From: Cycloclasticus sp.
GTDB lineage: Bacteria > Pseudomonadota > Gammaproteobacteria > Methylococcales > Cycloclasticaceae
Reading direction: 5' to 3'
Assembly (NCBI GenBank): GCA_002700385.1
Contig: PADC01000006.1
Coordinates: forward strand, 372,001-436,000
DNA length: 64,000 nt
Shown here: positions 8,642 to 18,361 of the stretch, piece by piece
Position numbering within the stretch: the stretch's first letter is position 1
Layout: every line of letters starts with the position of its first letter
The notes under the pieces: generated by a model
Seen by the model: the letters and a program-made list of their open reading frames with translations, nothing else
Database searches by the model: none
What the model was told of the DNA's origin: nothing
Made by a program: the position numbers and the translations under genes

Positions 8642-9433
8642 TTATTTGAATTTTGCAGGACGTTTTTCGCAAAAAGAGGTGACACCTTCGGCAAAATCTT
8701 CTTTTAACATACTCGAATAGAAGTTTTCAGCCTCCTCATCTAGCCGTTGCTTCAGACTGAGATCATACGTTTCATTTAACATGCGTTTCGTTCTTGCTAA
8801 AACATCAGTTGGTCCATTGCATAAGGTGTTAGCCAGCTTTTCCACCTCTTCTTCTAATGAATCGATAGCTACAATCTGATTGATCATTCCCCATCGCTCT
8901 GCTTCTTCAGCTGAGAACCGTTGTCCTGTTAGCATTAACTCCATCGCTCTCTTTTGCCCAACAGCACGCGGCAAGAAGTAGGTCATGCCTCCATCCGGTG
9001 TTGTCCCAATTTTACAATAAGCCACCGATAAAACGGCATTGTCAGATGCCAGCACCATATCACAAGCTAACATTAAACTTAGTCCAAACCCGGCAACTGC
9101 GCCTTTTACACAGGCTACTACAGGTTTTTCCATCGTTACGATATTGAGAATGGCTTGATGCAAATTATCGAAAAGGTCGTTTGGTAATGCAGACTCGCCT
9201 TCTTCTGCATACGCATCGACGAGGGACTTAAAATAATCAATATCCCCACCGGCCATAAAGTGATCGCCCGCTCCTTTGATGATAACGCATTTAATCTTTT
9301 CATCATTTTTAAGCTCTTCTGTGCAGCGTCTTAAATCTTCCGGCATCTCCAGACCCAATACATTTAACTTCTCGGGCCGATTTAAAATGAGCCTGGCAAT
9401 TTCACCTTTCTTTTCTATGACAACCGTTGACAT
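8642..9433 (-). CDS. enoyl-CoA hydratase/isomerase family protein (PaaG-like)
   Basis: Crotonase-fold enzyme of 263 residues. The oxyanion-hole segments are visible (GDHFMAGGDIDYF and VKGAVAGFGLSLMLACD). At the second catalytic position the sequence is IGTTPDGGMTYFLPR: an aspartate (PDGG) rather than the hydratase glutamate, as in PaaG-type Delta3-Delta2 / epoxyphenylacetyl-CoA isomerases. The start at 9433 is chosen because GGAGGGG lies four bases upstream of the ATG; a longer reading would start at GTG 9445 inside that site. It is divergent from fadD, pointing to acyl-CoA catabolism. The exact substrate is not determinable. Confidence 0.85.
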   Translation of the reverse strand: MSTVVIEKKGEIARLILNRPEKLNVLGLEMPEDLRRCTEELKNDEKIKCVIIKGAGDHFMAGGDIDYFKSLVDAYAEEGESALPNDLFDNLHQAILNIVTMEKPVVACVKGAVAGFGLSLMLACDMVLASDNAVLSVAYCKIGTTPDGGMTYFLPRAVGQKRAMELMLTGQRFSAEEAERWGMINQIVAIDSLEEEVEKLANTLCNGPTDVLARTKRMLNETYDLSLKQRLDEEAENFYSSMLKEDFAEGVTSFCEKRPAKFK

Positions 9434-9625
9434 AAACCCCTCCACTGTATTTTTCTATGCAGACATAGTGTCCTTGATTATATTGTTTTGCAACAAGATT
9501 TGACCTCATTCAGGTATCAGCCTAACCTGTGCTTTTAATCTAAGCGTTAGAAAGCACCTGCCTTTAAAATTGTTCAATTCCAATCCCTGTTAATAATAAG
9601 TAAATAAAGCAAAAGAGGAGAATAC

Positions 9626-11287
9626 ATGCATAGACCCTGGCTAAGCAGTTACCCAAAGGGAATCAGCGCTGACATTGAGATTGAGAAATATGCGTCTGTC
9701 GTAGAGATTTTTGAACAAAGCGTCAAAGAATTTGCCAACCGACCCGCTTTTAGTAATCTTGGCACGAGCCTGACCTATTCACAATTTAACGAAGCCACCA
9801 AAGCTGTCGCGGCCTATTTACAAAAAACACTCAACCTTAAAAAAGGTGATCGTATTGCGATCATGATGCCAAATTTATTACAAAACCCTGTGTCGATATT
9901 TGGCTCTCTACGAGCAGGTTTAACGGTTGTAAATACTAACCCACTTTATACCGCTCGTGAACTACGTCACCAACTCATTGATTCTGGGGCAACGACTATC
10001 ATTGTACTGGAAAACTATGCGCAAACAGTTCAGGAAATTGTAGCCGATACCGATGTTAAACATATCATTATCACCAAAATGGGTGACATGCTCAATTTCC
10101 CTAAATCACTGCTCATTAACTTAGCTGTTAAATACATAAAGAAAATAGTACCTGCCTTCTCTTTGCCTGGTGCTATCTCATTCCAAACTGTTGTCTCTGA
10201 AGGGTCAAAACAGGATCTTGGACCTGTACATTTAACGCACAATGACCTTGCTTTTATACAATACACGGGCGGAACAACCGGCCTTGCAAAAGGCGCCATG
10301 CTGTCTCATAAAAACATGGTCGCTAACATGCTACAAGCTTCTGAGTGGATAAAAAATGACATTAAACCGGGTCAGGAAACTATTATCACGGCCTTACCGC
10401 TTTATCATATTTTTTCTCTGACGGCTAACTGCATGGTTTTTATTGAAGCTGGGGGGCACAATGTGTTAATTACCAATCCAAGAGACTTCAAGGGGTTTGT
10501 AAAAGAGCTCAGTAAAACTTCATTTACCGTGATCACCGGAGTCAATACTTTATTTAATGCGCTCATCAACACCAAAGGTTTCCATGATATTGATTTTTCA
10601 AATCTTAAAATAACCTTAGGGGGTGGCATGTCGGTACAAGCTGCCGTTGCCGCTCAGTGGCAACAAATCACAGGTTGTGCGCTAGTTGAGGCATTTGGGT
10701 TGACAGAAACCTCACCCGCGGTGTGCATCAATCCTTTGAATATAAAGAATTATAACGGCAGTATAGGACTCCCAATCCCGTCAACTTATTGCAAATTGAT
10801 TGATAGCGAAGGTAATGACATTATCAACAATGAAGCCGGCGAATTATGCGTTAAAGGGCCTCAAGTCATGCAAGGATATTGGAAACGCCCTGAAGAAACT
10901 GCCTGTGCCTTATCGAAAGATGGCTGGCTTAAAACAGGCGACATGGCCAAAATGGATGGCCATGGCTTTTTCTATATCGTTGACCGCCTTAAAGAGATGA
11001 TTCTTGTCTCGGGGTTTAATGTTTTCCCAAACGAGATAGAGAATGTTATTGTCGATCACCCTGGTGTACTTGAATGCGGTGTCATCGGCATACCTGATGA
11101 ACAACGTGGTGAAGCTATCAAGGCATTTGTTGTGAAAAAAGACATATCCCTGACCGAAGCTGAGCTTATCGCTCATTGTAAAAAAAACTTAACGCCCTAC
11201 AAAATACCCAGCAGCATTACTTTTATCCAAAGTCTACCTAAAACCAATATAGGCAAAGTATTAAGACGAGCTCTGAAGCATCTATAA
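9626..11287 (+). CDS. fadD: long-chain fatty acid-CoA ligase
   Basis: Acyl-adenylate-forming enzyme of 553 residues that activates fatty acids with ATP and CoA. The AMP-binding P-loop is YTGGTTGLAKGAMLSH near residue 215. The A5 motif (GGGMSVQ... LVEAFGLTETSP), the A7/A8 region (GWLKTGDMAKMD ... VDRLKEMI) and the catalytic C-terminal lysine (KTNIGKVLRR) are present. AGAGGAG precedes the ATG at good spacing. It is followed by a bidirectional hairpin terminator and divergent from the enoyl-CoA hydratase. FadD is the best match, though medium-chain or aromatic acids cannot be excluded. Confidence 0.9.
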   Translation: MHRPWLSSYPKGISADIEIEKYASVVEIFEQSVKEFANRPAFSNLGTSLTYSQFNEATKAVAAYLQKTLNLKKGDRIAIMMPNLLQNPVSIFGSLRAGLTVVNTNPLYTARELRHQLIDSGATTIIVLENYAQTVQEIVADTDVKHIIITKMGDMLNFPKSLLINLAVKYIKKIVPAFSLPGAISFQTVVSEGSKQDLGPVHLTHNDLAFIQYTGGTTGLAKGAMLSHKNMVANMLQASEWIKNDIKPGQETIITALPLYHIFSLTANCMVFIEAGGHNVLITNPRDFKGFVKELSKTSFTVITGVNTLFNALINTKGFHDIDFSNLKITLGGGMSVQAAVAAQWQQITGCALVEAFGLTETSPAVCINPLNIKNYNGSIGLPIPSTYCKLIDSEGNDIINNEAGELCVKGPQVMQGYWKRPEETACALSKDGWLKTGDMAKMDGHGFFYIVDRLKEMILVSGFNVFPNEIENVIVDHPGVLECGVIGIPDEQRGEAIKAFVVKKDISLTEAELIAHCKKNLTPYKIPSSITFIQSLPKTNIGKVLRRALKHL

Positions 11288-11326
11288 AAGTATTCTCAGG
11301 TAAAAAGTGTAACCAGTTAAATATAA

Positions 11327-11352
11327 AAGCCCTGATGAATCAGGGCTTATTT
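11327..11352. terminator. bidirectional terminator between fadD and the comEA-like gene
   Basis: AAGCCCTGAT / ATCAGGGCTT stem with a two-base loop lies between the convergent genes. It is followed by ATTTT on the plus strand and TTTTAT on the minus strand, so it can serve both. Confidence 0.8.
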
Positions 11353-11371
11353 TAAAGATCAAATCTGATCG

Positions 11372-11635
11372 TTATTCAACATCAAGCTGAATATTTTCTC
11401 TATTCTTATCAACGGTTGCTGCGCCAATTCCTTTTACTTTAGTTAATTCTTTTAAATCTTTAAATGGACCGTGTTGTTTACGATAAAGAACAATCGCCCC
11501 CGCTTTAGCTGGGCCAACACCCTTTAACTCTTTGCTGATTTCCTCAGCAGTCGCTGTGTTCACATTAACCGCTAAAGTCATTGATGAAAAACAAACACAA
11601 CCCAACACAATAACTAATACTATAAATTTTTTCAT
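11372..11635 (-). CDS. ComEA-like secreted helix-hairpin-helix protein
   Basis: A small protein of 87 residues with a Sec signal peptide (KKFIVLVIVLGCVCFSSMTLA, cleavage near residue 22) and two helix-hairpin-helix DNA-binding motifs (KGVGPAKAGAIV and VKGIGAATVDK). It matches the short ComEA/YbaV proteins of gammaproteobacteria, which bind incoming DNA in the periplasm during natural transformation. AAGGGAAG is a good ribosome-binding site. No other competence gene adjoins it (a CinA homologue is far away at 51.2 kb), so a competence role is family-level inference. Confidence 0.85.
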   Translation of the reverse strand: MKKFIVLVIVLGCVCFSSMTLAVNVNTATAEEISKELKGVGPAKAGAIVLYRKQHGPFKDLKELTKVKGIGAATVDKNRENIQLDVE

Positions 11636-11761
11636 AAACTTCCCTTTTAAGTTGATTAAACTTCCTTGCTTAAAGCAGCTAAGACACTATGAACAGATAA
11701 GTCGTTTAAGTACATACGAATATGCTTAAATCTCTATCAGTCAAGGCTTACAAAAAAACTT

Positions 11762-12898
11762 CTAGACTGTTACGGGTTCAATGCCGCCCCATTCTTTACA
11801 GCTTGGACAGCACCAATTTAAGTCTATCGATGTAAAACCACAATGTTTGCATTGAAAAGTCAACGGTTCATCTTCTAGCTTATTAATCACCGTTCTTAAG
11901 AAGTCAAATTCCTCATGTTCGATCTTATGATCAACCTGAGCGTATAATTTTAACAAACTTTTACTCGGGTGTTTTAACAGCTTGTTTTTCATAAAAGCGG
12001 AGGCTTCCTCTACACCTTTTTTCTCAACCAATACCTTTATAAATCGACTTAAAACAGCCGTTGAATTTGTATCCGATTGTAAGTTGGCTAAGAAGTGAAA
12101 TTTTTGTTTATCCCTTCCTAAATCATCAAAACAAGTTACAATCAAATCAATATAAAGCGGCGCAAATCGTTTATCCAGCTCTGCCATTTTTAAGAGAATG
12201 TTTAACGCTTGTTTATACTGAGCCTTTTCCATTAATATTTCGGCATCTATCAGGTGAGCTCTGATGCACATAGCATCGATTTTAAGTGCTTTTTTTAAAT
12301 GTGTTTGGGTCAGAGTTGACTCACCCATATTTTTATAAAATAAGGCTGCTTCACAATGTAGATGTGACAACAATAAAGGTTGTTTCTGGGTGGCTAGCTC
12401 GAGTTTAGACGCATAATCAATCGCTTTTAACCATTCGCTTTCTTGCTGGAAAATGGATAACAACTGATGTATAGCCTTTACTTGATGAGACGATTTTTTT
12501 TCAAGTTCAAGAAAAATACTTTCTGCCCGATCAAGTAAGCCCGCTCTCATATAATCCAGACCCAGCTCATTTAGGACATTAGCCCTTGTTTCATGAGAGA
12601 TTTGGGGGCGTGCAATTAGGTTTTGATGTAAGCGTATCGCCTTTTCAACTTCTCCACGCTGACGAAATAACGTACCCAGCGCAAGATGAGTTTCAATGGT
12701 TTCATCATCGACGTTTAATAGATCAATAAAGACATTGATCGCCTTGTCGGGCTGTTCATTGAGTAAATAGTTCAGGCCTTTGAAATACCCTTCATATTCG
12801 TTAGAAGGTTTTTTAGCTTTGCCCGTATAATGTTTAGATGCAACAAACCAACCACTAGCTGCTGCAACGGGTAACAGCAATATGGCTATTTCAAACAT
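11762..12898 (-). CDS. lapB: lipopolysaccharide assembly protein LapB (YciM)
   Basis: A 378-residue protein with an N-terminal membrane anchor (FEIAILLLPVAAASGWFV), a series of TPR repeats (~35-330) and a C-terminal rubredoxin-like metal site CKHCG...CCPSCKEWG. LapB regulates LPS synthesis through FtsH-dependent LpxC turnover. It directly abuts lapA (TAA-ATG) and belongs to the rpsA-ihfB-lapA-lapB tail of the aromatic supraoperon, as in other gammaproteobacteria. Confidence 0.93.
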   Translation of the reverse strand: MFEIAILLLPVAAASGWFVASKHYTGKAKKPSNEYEGYFKGLNYLLNEQPDKAINVFIDLLNVDDETIETHLALGTLFRQRGEVEKAIRLHQNLIARPQISHETRANVLNELGLDYMRAGLLDRAESIFLELEKKSSHQVKAIHQLLSIFQQESEWLKAIDYASKLELATQKQPLLLSHLHCEAALFYKNMGESTLTQTHLKKALKIDAMCIRAHLIDAEILMEKAQYKQALNILLKMAELDKRFAPLYIDLIVTCFDDLGRDKQKFHFLANLQSDTNSTAVLSRFIKVLVEKKGVEEASAFMKNKLLKHPSKSLLKLYAQVDHKIEHEEFDFLRTVINKLEDEPLTFQCKHCGFTSIDLNWCCPSCKEWGGIEPVTV

Positions 12899-13189
12899 TT
12901 AATTTATATGTTTAGCAGGATAGGTTCGTAAACTGGACACTTCCCTTTTGGTAATGTCAGCTTCTTTTGATAATTTTGAGTAACGGCGACGTAAAACTAA
13001 ATTGCTCCAAATCTTCGAACTCAACCCAATTAAAGTACCTAAAATGAAAGCCGCAAGGAGCGCGAAAGACAAAGGCATTTCAAGCCAGCCATAATAAAAA
13101 TTTATCTTGACGGGTGCTGAATTTAAAATCGACAGAACAAAACCAAATACCAACACTATCAAAAATAATAATAAATATAAAAATTTCAT
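12899..13189 (-). CDS. lapA: LapA (YciS) inner-membrane protein
   Basis: A 96-residue protein with two membrane helices (residues ~2-20 and ~40-62) and a short basic cytoplasmic tail, the LapA/DUF1049 pattern. I place the start at ATG 13189, preceded by AAGGTGGCT. A GTG two codons upstream would sit inside that ribosome-binding site. It is coupled to lapB, its known partner in LPS assembly control. Confidence 0.88.
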   Translation of the reverse strand: MKFLYLLLFLIVLVFGFVLSILNSAPVKINFYYGWLEMPLSFALLAAFILGTLIGLSSKIWSNLVLRRRYSKLSKEADITKREVSSLRTYPAKHIN

Positions 13190-13280
13190 AGCCACCTTAT
13201 GCGTTTTAACACCGTGTTATACAGACCTTCCCTGATTTATAGTCAGTCTTCCTTATGATAAAGGCTTTTCCAACCATAAC

Positions 13281-13307
13281 AAAAAGCCCACAATAAGGGG
13301 CTTTTTT
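13281..13307 (-). terminator. terminator after ihfB
   Basis: AAAAAGCCC(C) / GGGCTTTTT hairpin on the minus strand begins at the ihfB stop codon and ends in a T-run. It separates rpsA-ihfB from lapA-lapB, though read-through is possible. Confidence 0.75.
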
Positions 13308-13608
13308 ATTTAATCCTGTAATTTTGCTTCGATTCATCTACCCGGGATCTTAGCTCCTTACCGGGCTTAAAGTGCGGCACAAACTTCCCCGACAAGGCCA
13401 CAGATTCTCCATTCTTTGGGTTTCTACCAATGCGTGGCTGCCTGTAATGAAGTGAAAAACTACCAAACCCTCTGATTTCAATTCTCTCGCCAGAAGACAA
13501 GGCTCTACTCATTTTTTCTAGAATACATTTAACCGCCAGTTCTACGTCCTTATAAGGCAAATGGATCTGCTGTTCTGCTAATTTTTCAATTAATTCTGAT
13601 TTTGTCAC
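13306..13608 (-). CDS. ihfB: integration host factor beta subunit
   Basis: A DNA-bending HU/IHF-family protein of 100 residues with the signature [21 protein letters not shown] and the intercalating-proline beta-arm. The start codon is GTG, supported by AGGGTGA five bases upstream. It lies just after rpsA, the standard rpsA-ihfB pair. IHF works as a heterodimer; the alpha gene is not in this window. Confidence 0.95.
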   Translation of the reverse strand: MTKSELIEKLAEQQIHLPYKDVELAVKCILEKMSRALSSGERIEIRGFGSFSLHYRQPRIGRNPKNGESVALSGKFVPHFKPGKELRSRVDESKQNYRIK

Positions 13609-13676
13609 GTAATCACCCTAAATTTGAAATTGGGCGAGAAACCATTATCCCGCCCTCTTTCAAACTGATTTCCTTT

Positions 13677-15344
13677 TTATTTATCTTCCATTGAGCTTTT
13701 AAAAATATCACCCAATGTTGGCGTGCTTGAATTTTGCGCAGAATAATCGCTCAACACTGCTTTTTCTTCATCATCATCTTTCGCTTTTACAGATAAATTT
13801 ATGGTTTTATTTTTACGATCAATGCCAATAAACTTGGCTTCAACTTCGTCCCCTTCGGCTAACATATTTCTAGCATCGTCAACCCGTTCACGGTTTAATT
13901 CAGAGGCACGTAGATAGCCTTCAATTCCTTCAGCAAGCTGGATCACAGCGCCTTTAGCATCCACTTCTTTTACTGTGCCTTTTACTAAACTGTTTTTCTC
14001 GTTAGAGGCTAAGAATTCTTGGAACGGATCTTGTTCTAGCTGTTTAATGCCGAGTGAAATTCTTTCACGTTCAGGATCGATAGCTAAAATGACCGTCTCT
14101 AGCTCCATACCTTTTTTGAAACTTTGTAAGTCATCTTCACCTTTTTCATCCCATGAAATATCAGACAAATGCACCAAACCGTCGATCTCTCCTTCCAAAC
14201 CAATAAATATGCCAAAATCAGTGATTGATTTAATAAGGCCTTTGATTTTATCGCCTTTTTTATGGATAGCTGAGAAGTCTTCCCATGGATTTCCTTTACA
14301 TTGTTTCATCCCTAATGAAATACGACGGCGTGTATCGTCAATTTCAAGAACCATCACTTCAACTTCATCGCCTAGAGAGACAATTTTAGCTGGGTTTACA
14401 TTCTTGTTTGTCCAGTCCATTTCAGAAACATGAACCAATCCTTCAATACCGTCTTCAATTTCAATAAAGCACCCATAATCGGTCAGATTGGTAACTTTAC
14501 CGATAAGGCGAGAATTAACAGGGTAACGGTCTAGAATGTTGACCCAAGGATCTTCGCCGAGTTGTTTCATACCTAAAGAAACACGTTTCTTCTCTTCATC
14601 GTAGCGCAGAACAATCACTTCGATTTCCTGACCAATTTCAATAACTTCTGACGGATGTTTAACACGCTTCCAAGCCATATCTGTAATATGAAGAAGGCCA
14701 TCCACACCTCCTAAATCAATAAAGGCACCATAATCGGTGAGATTTTTGACCATGCCTTTTAGGATAGCGCCCTCTTTTAAGTTCTTCAGCAATTCTTCAC
14801 GTTCCGCGCTGTATTCTGTTTCTAGAACAGCTCGGCGAGACACAACAACATTATTGCGTTTCTCATCTAGTTTAATCACTTTAAATTCTAAGTCTTTACC
14901 TTCTAAAAAGGTCGTGTCTCTTAGTGGACGAACATCAACAAGAGAACCAGGTAAGAAACCACTTAAACCACCCACATCAACAGTAAAACCACCGCGAACT
15001 TTACCTGTAATCACACCGGTAACGGTTTCTTTTTCTTCTGCTGCTTTTTCCAGGAATTTCCAGGCTGCTGCTTTCTTTGCTTTATCTCTCGATAGAAGTG
15101 TTGAGCCTAAGCCATCTTCCACCATATCCAATACAACTTCAACTTCGTCGCCAATAGCCACTTCTAATTCACCCGAAGCGTTTACAAACTGCCAACGGGG
15201 CACATTACCTTCTGATTTCAGGTTAGCATTAACAATCACGGAGTCGTTCGTTATATCAACTACTAGACCGGTAATTAAAGTGCCTGGTGTCAGCTCAGCG
15301 GATCTGATGCTTTCTTCAAATAATTCTGCGAAATTTTCGCTCAT
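13677..15344 (-). CDS. rpsA: 30S ribosomal protein S1
   Basis: Six S1 OB-fold repeats in 555 residues, recognisable from the repeated [24 protein letters not shown]-type segments and the [10 protein letters not shown] linkers. S1 captures mRNA on the 30S subunit. The ATG at 15344 begins [12 protein letters not shown] as in homologues; a 10-codon upstream extension is unlikely. It is preceded by a 167-base leader with several hairpins and lies downstream of cmk, as in most gammaproteobacteria. Confidence 0.97.
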   Translation of the reverse strand: MSENFAELFEESIRSAELTPGTLITGLVVDITNDSVIVNANLKSEGNVPRWQFVNASGELEVAIGDEVEVVLDMVEDGLGSTLLSRDKAKKAAAWKFLEKAAEEKETVTGVITGKVRGGFTVDVGGLSGFLPGSLVDVRPLRDTTFLEGKDLEFKVIKLDEKRNNVVVSRRAVLETEYSAEREELLKNLKEGAILKGMVKNLTDYGAFIDLGGVDGLLHITDMAWKRVKHPSEVIEIGQEIEVIVLRYDEEKKRVSLGMKQLGEDPWVNILDRYPVNSRLIGKVTNLTDYGCFIEIEDGIEGLVHVSEMDWTNKNVNPAKIVSLGDEVEVMVLEIDDTRRRISLGMKQCKGNPWEDFSAIHKKGDKIKGLIKSITDFGIFIGLEGEIDGLVHLSDISWDEKGEDDLQSFKKGMELETVILAIDPERERISLGIKQLEQDPFQEFLASNEKNSLVKGTVKEVDAKGAVIQLAEGIEGYLRASELNRERVDDARNMLAEGDEVEAKFIGIDRKNKTINLSVKAKDDDEEKAVLSDYSAQNSSTPTLGDIFKSSMEDK

Positions 15345-15511
15345 GATGTTCTCTTTATAAATTTTTAAAAGCAAAAAGCCTTTAAAAAAGGTTAAGTTAA
15401 AAAAAGGCCTGAGTTATTAAACTCAAACCACCTTGGTTTCTCGCTAACGAGAGTTACCCCATTTTTGGGATTGCTGTAATCACTAAAAGGTTATGCACCC
15501 TTTAAATGAAT
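15345..15511 (-). promoter_or_regulatory. structured rpsA leader
   Basis: The cmk-rpsA gap can fold on the minus strand into a row of small hairpins: CCC/GGG around 15458-15469, TCTCG-TTAG-CGAGA (15439-15452), AAACC-AAGGT-GGTTT (15425-15439) and TGAGTT-TAAT-AACTCA (15410-15425). They are followed by an A/T-rich stretch and a weak AAGAGAA ribosome-binding site. In enterobacteria, S1 represses its own translation by binding a leader made of successive hairpins. The arrangement here suggests the same control. Confidence 0.55.
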
Positions 15512-16186
15512 CTACGTGTTTTTCAAAACATTTAAAACGTGATGCACGACCTCATCGACTGTATCGTTCGATGAATCAATATAATCAGCGCCTTCTGGAA
15601 TAACTAATGGCGAGAATGCGCGATTTTGATCCCTCTCATCTCGCTGCTCTATATCTTGAATAACATCTTTCAGATTAGCATTAATTCCTTTTTCAATCAA
15701 CTGCTTATAACGCCTTTTTCCACGTTCTTCTGCACTGGCTGTCAGATATACCTTGTATTGCGCATCCGGAAACACAACACTCCCCATATCTCGGCCGTCG
15801 GCCACTAAGCCTGGTTTTTTCCGAAACGATTGCTGCTTAGCCAATAAACTCTGCCTGACTTCCTTGAAAACGGCTATTTTTGAAGCAATTTCGCCCACCT
15901 CTTCAGTTTGCAATTGATCTTGAATGGCCTCGCCATTAAGCAAAACGGCCCAATAACCTTGTTCAGTTTTTTTAAATTCTAAATCTATTTGCCTGACAAG
16001 TGTCACCAAAGCTTTTTCATCTTTAATATCAATATGGTTTTTAATGGCTGCCAAACCAAGTGCCCTATAAAGCGCACCACTGTCTAAATAGTGCCACCCA
16101 AGCCTTTCTGCAACGCGCTTCGAAATAGACCCTTTACCAGAACCACTTGGCCCATCAATTGTTAACACCGGTGTTGAATAGTTCAT
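15512..16186 (-). CDS. cmk: cytidylate kinase
   Basis: CMP/dCMP kinase of 224 residues. The P-loop GPSGSGKGS lies at residues ~12-20, followed by YLDSGALYRALGL and the conserved VADGRDMGSVVFPDA and YLTASAEERGKRRY segments. Its ATG overlaps the aroA stop by four bases (ATGA), so it is translated by coupling. It is followed by rpsA. Confidence 0.96.
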   Translation of the reverse strand: MNYSTPVLTIDGPSGSGKGSISKRVAERLGWHYLDSGALYRALGLAAIKNHIDIKDEKALVTLVRQIDLEFKKTEQGYWAVLLNGEAIQDQLQTEEVGEIASKIAVFKEVRQSLLAKQQSFRKKPGLVADGRDMGSVVFPDAQYKVYLTASAEERGKRRYKQLIEKGINANLKDVIQDIEQRDERDQNRAFSPLVIPEGADYIDSSNDTVDEVVHHVLNVLKNT

Positions 16187-17484
16187 TTTGCGTTTAAATT
16201 AAATCCACACTGAGAAGCCAAGGCAACAAAATTCGGAAAAGAAGTCCCTACATTTTCACAGTTATTAATTTTGATAACGCCTTCAGCCTGCAAACCCGCA
16301 ACTGCAAACGCCATAGCAATCCGGTGATCATCAACACTTTCCACCTCGCCACCGTATACGGGACCGCCATTGATGATCATTCCATCTATTGTTGCCTGCG
16401 CATCAACACCTAATCTTTGGAGGCCATCCGCCATCGCCTGAATTCGATCACTTTCTTTCACCCTTAATTCTTCTGCCCCGGTGACTCTTGTTTTTCCTTT
16501 AGCATATGCAGCCGCTATAAAAATGACCGGGAACTCATCAATGGCTAAGGCCACCAAATTTTCTGGCACATCTATCCCGTTGAGCTGGCTACTTCTGACC
16601 CGTATATCTGCCACTTTTTCGCCGCCAACCGTGCGTTCATTTTGTAGCTGAATATCGGCCCCCATTTTCAGGAGTATATCAATCACACCCGTACGCGTTC
16701 TATTAACCCCAACGTGCTCAAGTGTTATATCGGAATTTGGTGTAATGGACGCCGCAACCAAAAAAAATGCCGCTGAAGAAATATCAGCCGGCACATCGAT
16801 TGACATGGCTTCCAGCTTCCCGCCGCCCCTTAAAGACACCACATTCCCTTCCGTTTTAACTGCATAGCCAAACCCTCTAAGCATTCGTTCGGTATGGTCT
16901 CTTGTGACTGCTGGCTCTGAGATTTCCGTGGTACCGTTTGCATACAACCCTGCCAATAGTAAACAGGATTTCACTTGGGCACTGCCCATTGGCATTTGAT
17001 ATTGGATCCCCTCCAAAGACTGACCACCTTTGATTTCTAATGGCGACGTCCCCTTGTCCGAACTGTTAACCACAGCACCCATGAGAGTCAGCGGGTCTAT
17101 GACTCTGCGCATAGGGCGTTTTGTCAACGAATTATCACCGGTCAGCACACTGTCAAATGGTTGACCGGCAAGAATGCCCGATAATAAACGCATCGACGTC
17201 CCAGAGTTACCAACATACAGTGCATTTTCCGACGCTTTAAGACCATGGAGACCCACCCCATAAATTCGCAAACGCCCTTCGCTTAATCGGTCTATTTTTA
17301 CACCCATGGCTTGGAAACAAGCCAAGGTAGCCAAAGCATCTTCTGCTTCTAAAAACCCTGTCACCTCTGTCACGCCTTCCGCCAAACTGCCTAACATAAC
17401 GGCGCGGTGCGAGATGGATTTGTCACCGGGAACACGAAATTTTCCGCTTAAGCCCTGAGTTGGGCTTGATAATATTGTATTCAT
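16183..17484 (-). CDS. aroA: 3-phosphoshikimate 1-carboxyvinyltransferase (EPSP synthase)
   Basis: Sixth step of the shikimate pathway. It has 433 residues with the two-lobed EPSP synthase motifs: PGDKSISHRAVMLGSLA at the N-terminus, GNSGTSMRLLSG near residue 93, RPMRRVIDPL, and DEFPVIFIAAA with KESDRI in the C-terminal lobe. It stands alone here and is not fused to tyrA as in Pseudomonas. It follows tyrA by seven bases and overlaps cmk. Confidence 0.96.
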   Translation of the reverse strand: MNTILSSPTQGLSGKFRVPGDKSISHRAVMLGSLAEGVTEVTGFLEAEDALATLACFQAMGVKIDRLSEGRLRIYGVGLHGLKASENALYVGNSGTSMRLLSGILAGQPFDSVLTGDNSLTKRPMRRVIDPLTLMGAVVNSSDKGTSPLEIKGGQSLEGIQYQMPMGSAQVKSCLLLAGLYANGTTEISEPAVTRDHTERMLRGFGYAVKTEGNVVSLRGGGKLEAMSIDVPADISSAAFFLVAASITPNSDITLEHVGVNRTRTGVIDILLKMGADIQLQNERTVGGEKVADIRVRSSQLNGIDVPENLVALAIDEFPVIFIAAAYAKGKTRVTGAEELRVKESDRIQAMADGLQRLGVDAQATIDGMIINGGPVYGGEVESVDDHRIAMAFAVAGLQAEGVIKINNCENVGTSFPNFVALASQCGFNLNAK

Positions 17485-17491
17485 GTAATGT

Positions 17492-18361
17492 TTACTTTGT
17501 TTGAAGACTTAAAAAATATTCGCGTGCACCCTGTGCAGATTTGAATATTTCCAATAAGCCTTGTTTGTCTTTTCCATCAATGAGTAACGAAATTTTCTGG
17601 TTAATCTGCTCAAGTTCTTTCATGACATTGAGCAATTCTGACCCATTAGCCAGACAAATATCAGCCCACATTTCAGGATCACTCGACGCGATTCTTGTAA
17701 AATCTTTGAACCCACCTGCAGCATATTCAAAAATTTCGCGCTTATCTTGTTTGTTTCTTAATACTTCAACTAACGAAAATGCCAACACATGAGGCAAATG
17801 ACTGGTGGCTGCAAAGACTTCATCATGATGCTGGGGAGTCATACTCGACACTCTGGCACCCATGCCTTCCCACCATTCTCTACACAACTGAAGAGAACGA
17901 TCATCCGTCCCTTCAATCGGGGTCAAAATACTTCGCTTCCCGTCAAATAAGAAATCATTAGAGGCTTCAACACCATTATTTTCAGAACCGGCTATTGGGT
18001 GCGCTGGTACAAAATTAGCCGGCACCTTTCCGAAAACAGATTCCAAGGCCTGCAACACGCTTTGTTTTGTACTGCCCACATCAGTATATAAACAGTTTTT
18101 AGACCACGTCGTTTTAAGCTGCCTAAAAATGGCTTCAAACGACCCTACAGGGGAACAAACAACCACCGCATCAGCATGTTCAGTCGCTTTTGGAATAGAT
18201 AATTCATAGCGATCAATCACGCCAAGCTGTACCGCCTTTTGCAGATGCTTTTCGCTTCGTCCAACCCCAACGATCTCATCACATAGGTTATTTTTTCTTG
18301 AGGCTCTTGCCATCGAGCCGCCAATTAGTCCAACACCAATAATGCAAACTTTTTTAAACAT
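17492..18361 (-). CDS. tyrA: prephenate dehydrogenase
   Basis: NAD(P)-dependent conversion of prephenate to 4-hydroxyphenylpyruvate (or of arogenate to tyrosine). It has 289 residues with the Rossmann motif GVGLIGGSMARASR at the N-terminus and the catalytic-histidine region PAHPIAGSENNG near residue 120. The length corresponds to a monofunctional TyrA. Its start overlaps the 3' end of hisC by eight bases. The cofactor and prephenate/arogenate specificity cannot be read from sequence alone. Confidence 0.93.
   Translation of the reverse strand: MFKKVCIIGVGLIGGSMARASRKNNLCDEIVGVGRSEKHLQKAVQLGVIDRYELSIPKATEHADAVVVCSPVGSFEAIFRQLKTTWSKNCLYTDVGSTKQSVLQALESVFGKVPANFVPAHPIAGSENNGVEASNDFLFDGKRSILTPIEGTDDRSLQLCREWWEGMGARVSSMTPQHHDEVFAATSHLPHVLAFSLVEVLRNKQDKREIFEYAAGGFKDFTRIASSDPEMWADICLANGSELLNVMKELEQINQKISLLIDGKDKQGLLEIFKSAQGAREYFLSLQTK

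Noticed and set aside
14737-15360. Long plus-strand open frame (207 codons) opposite rpsA
   Set aside because: It lies entirely antisense to the well-conserved S1 gene, is Ser/Thr/Lys-rich low-complexity in translation, and has no ribosome-binding site.
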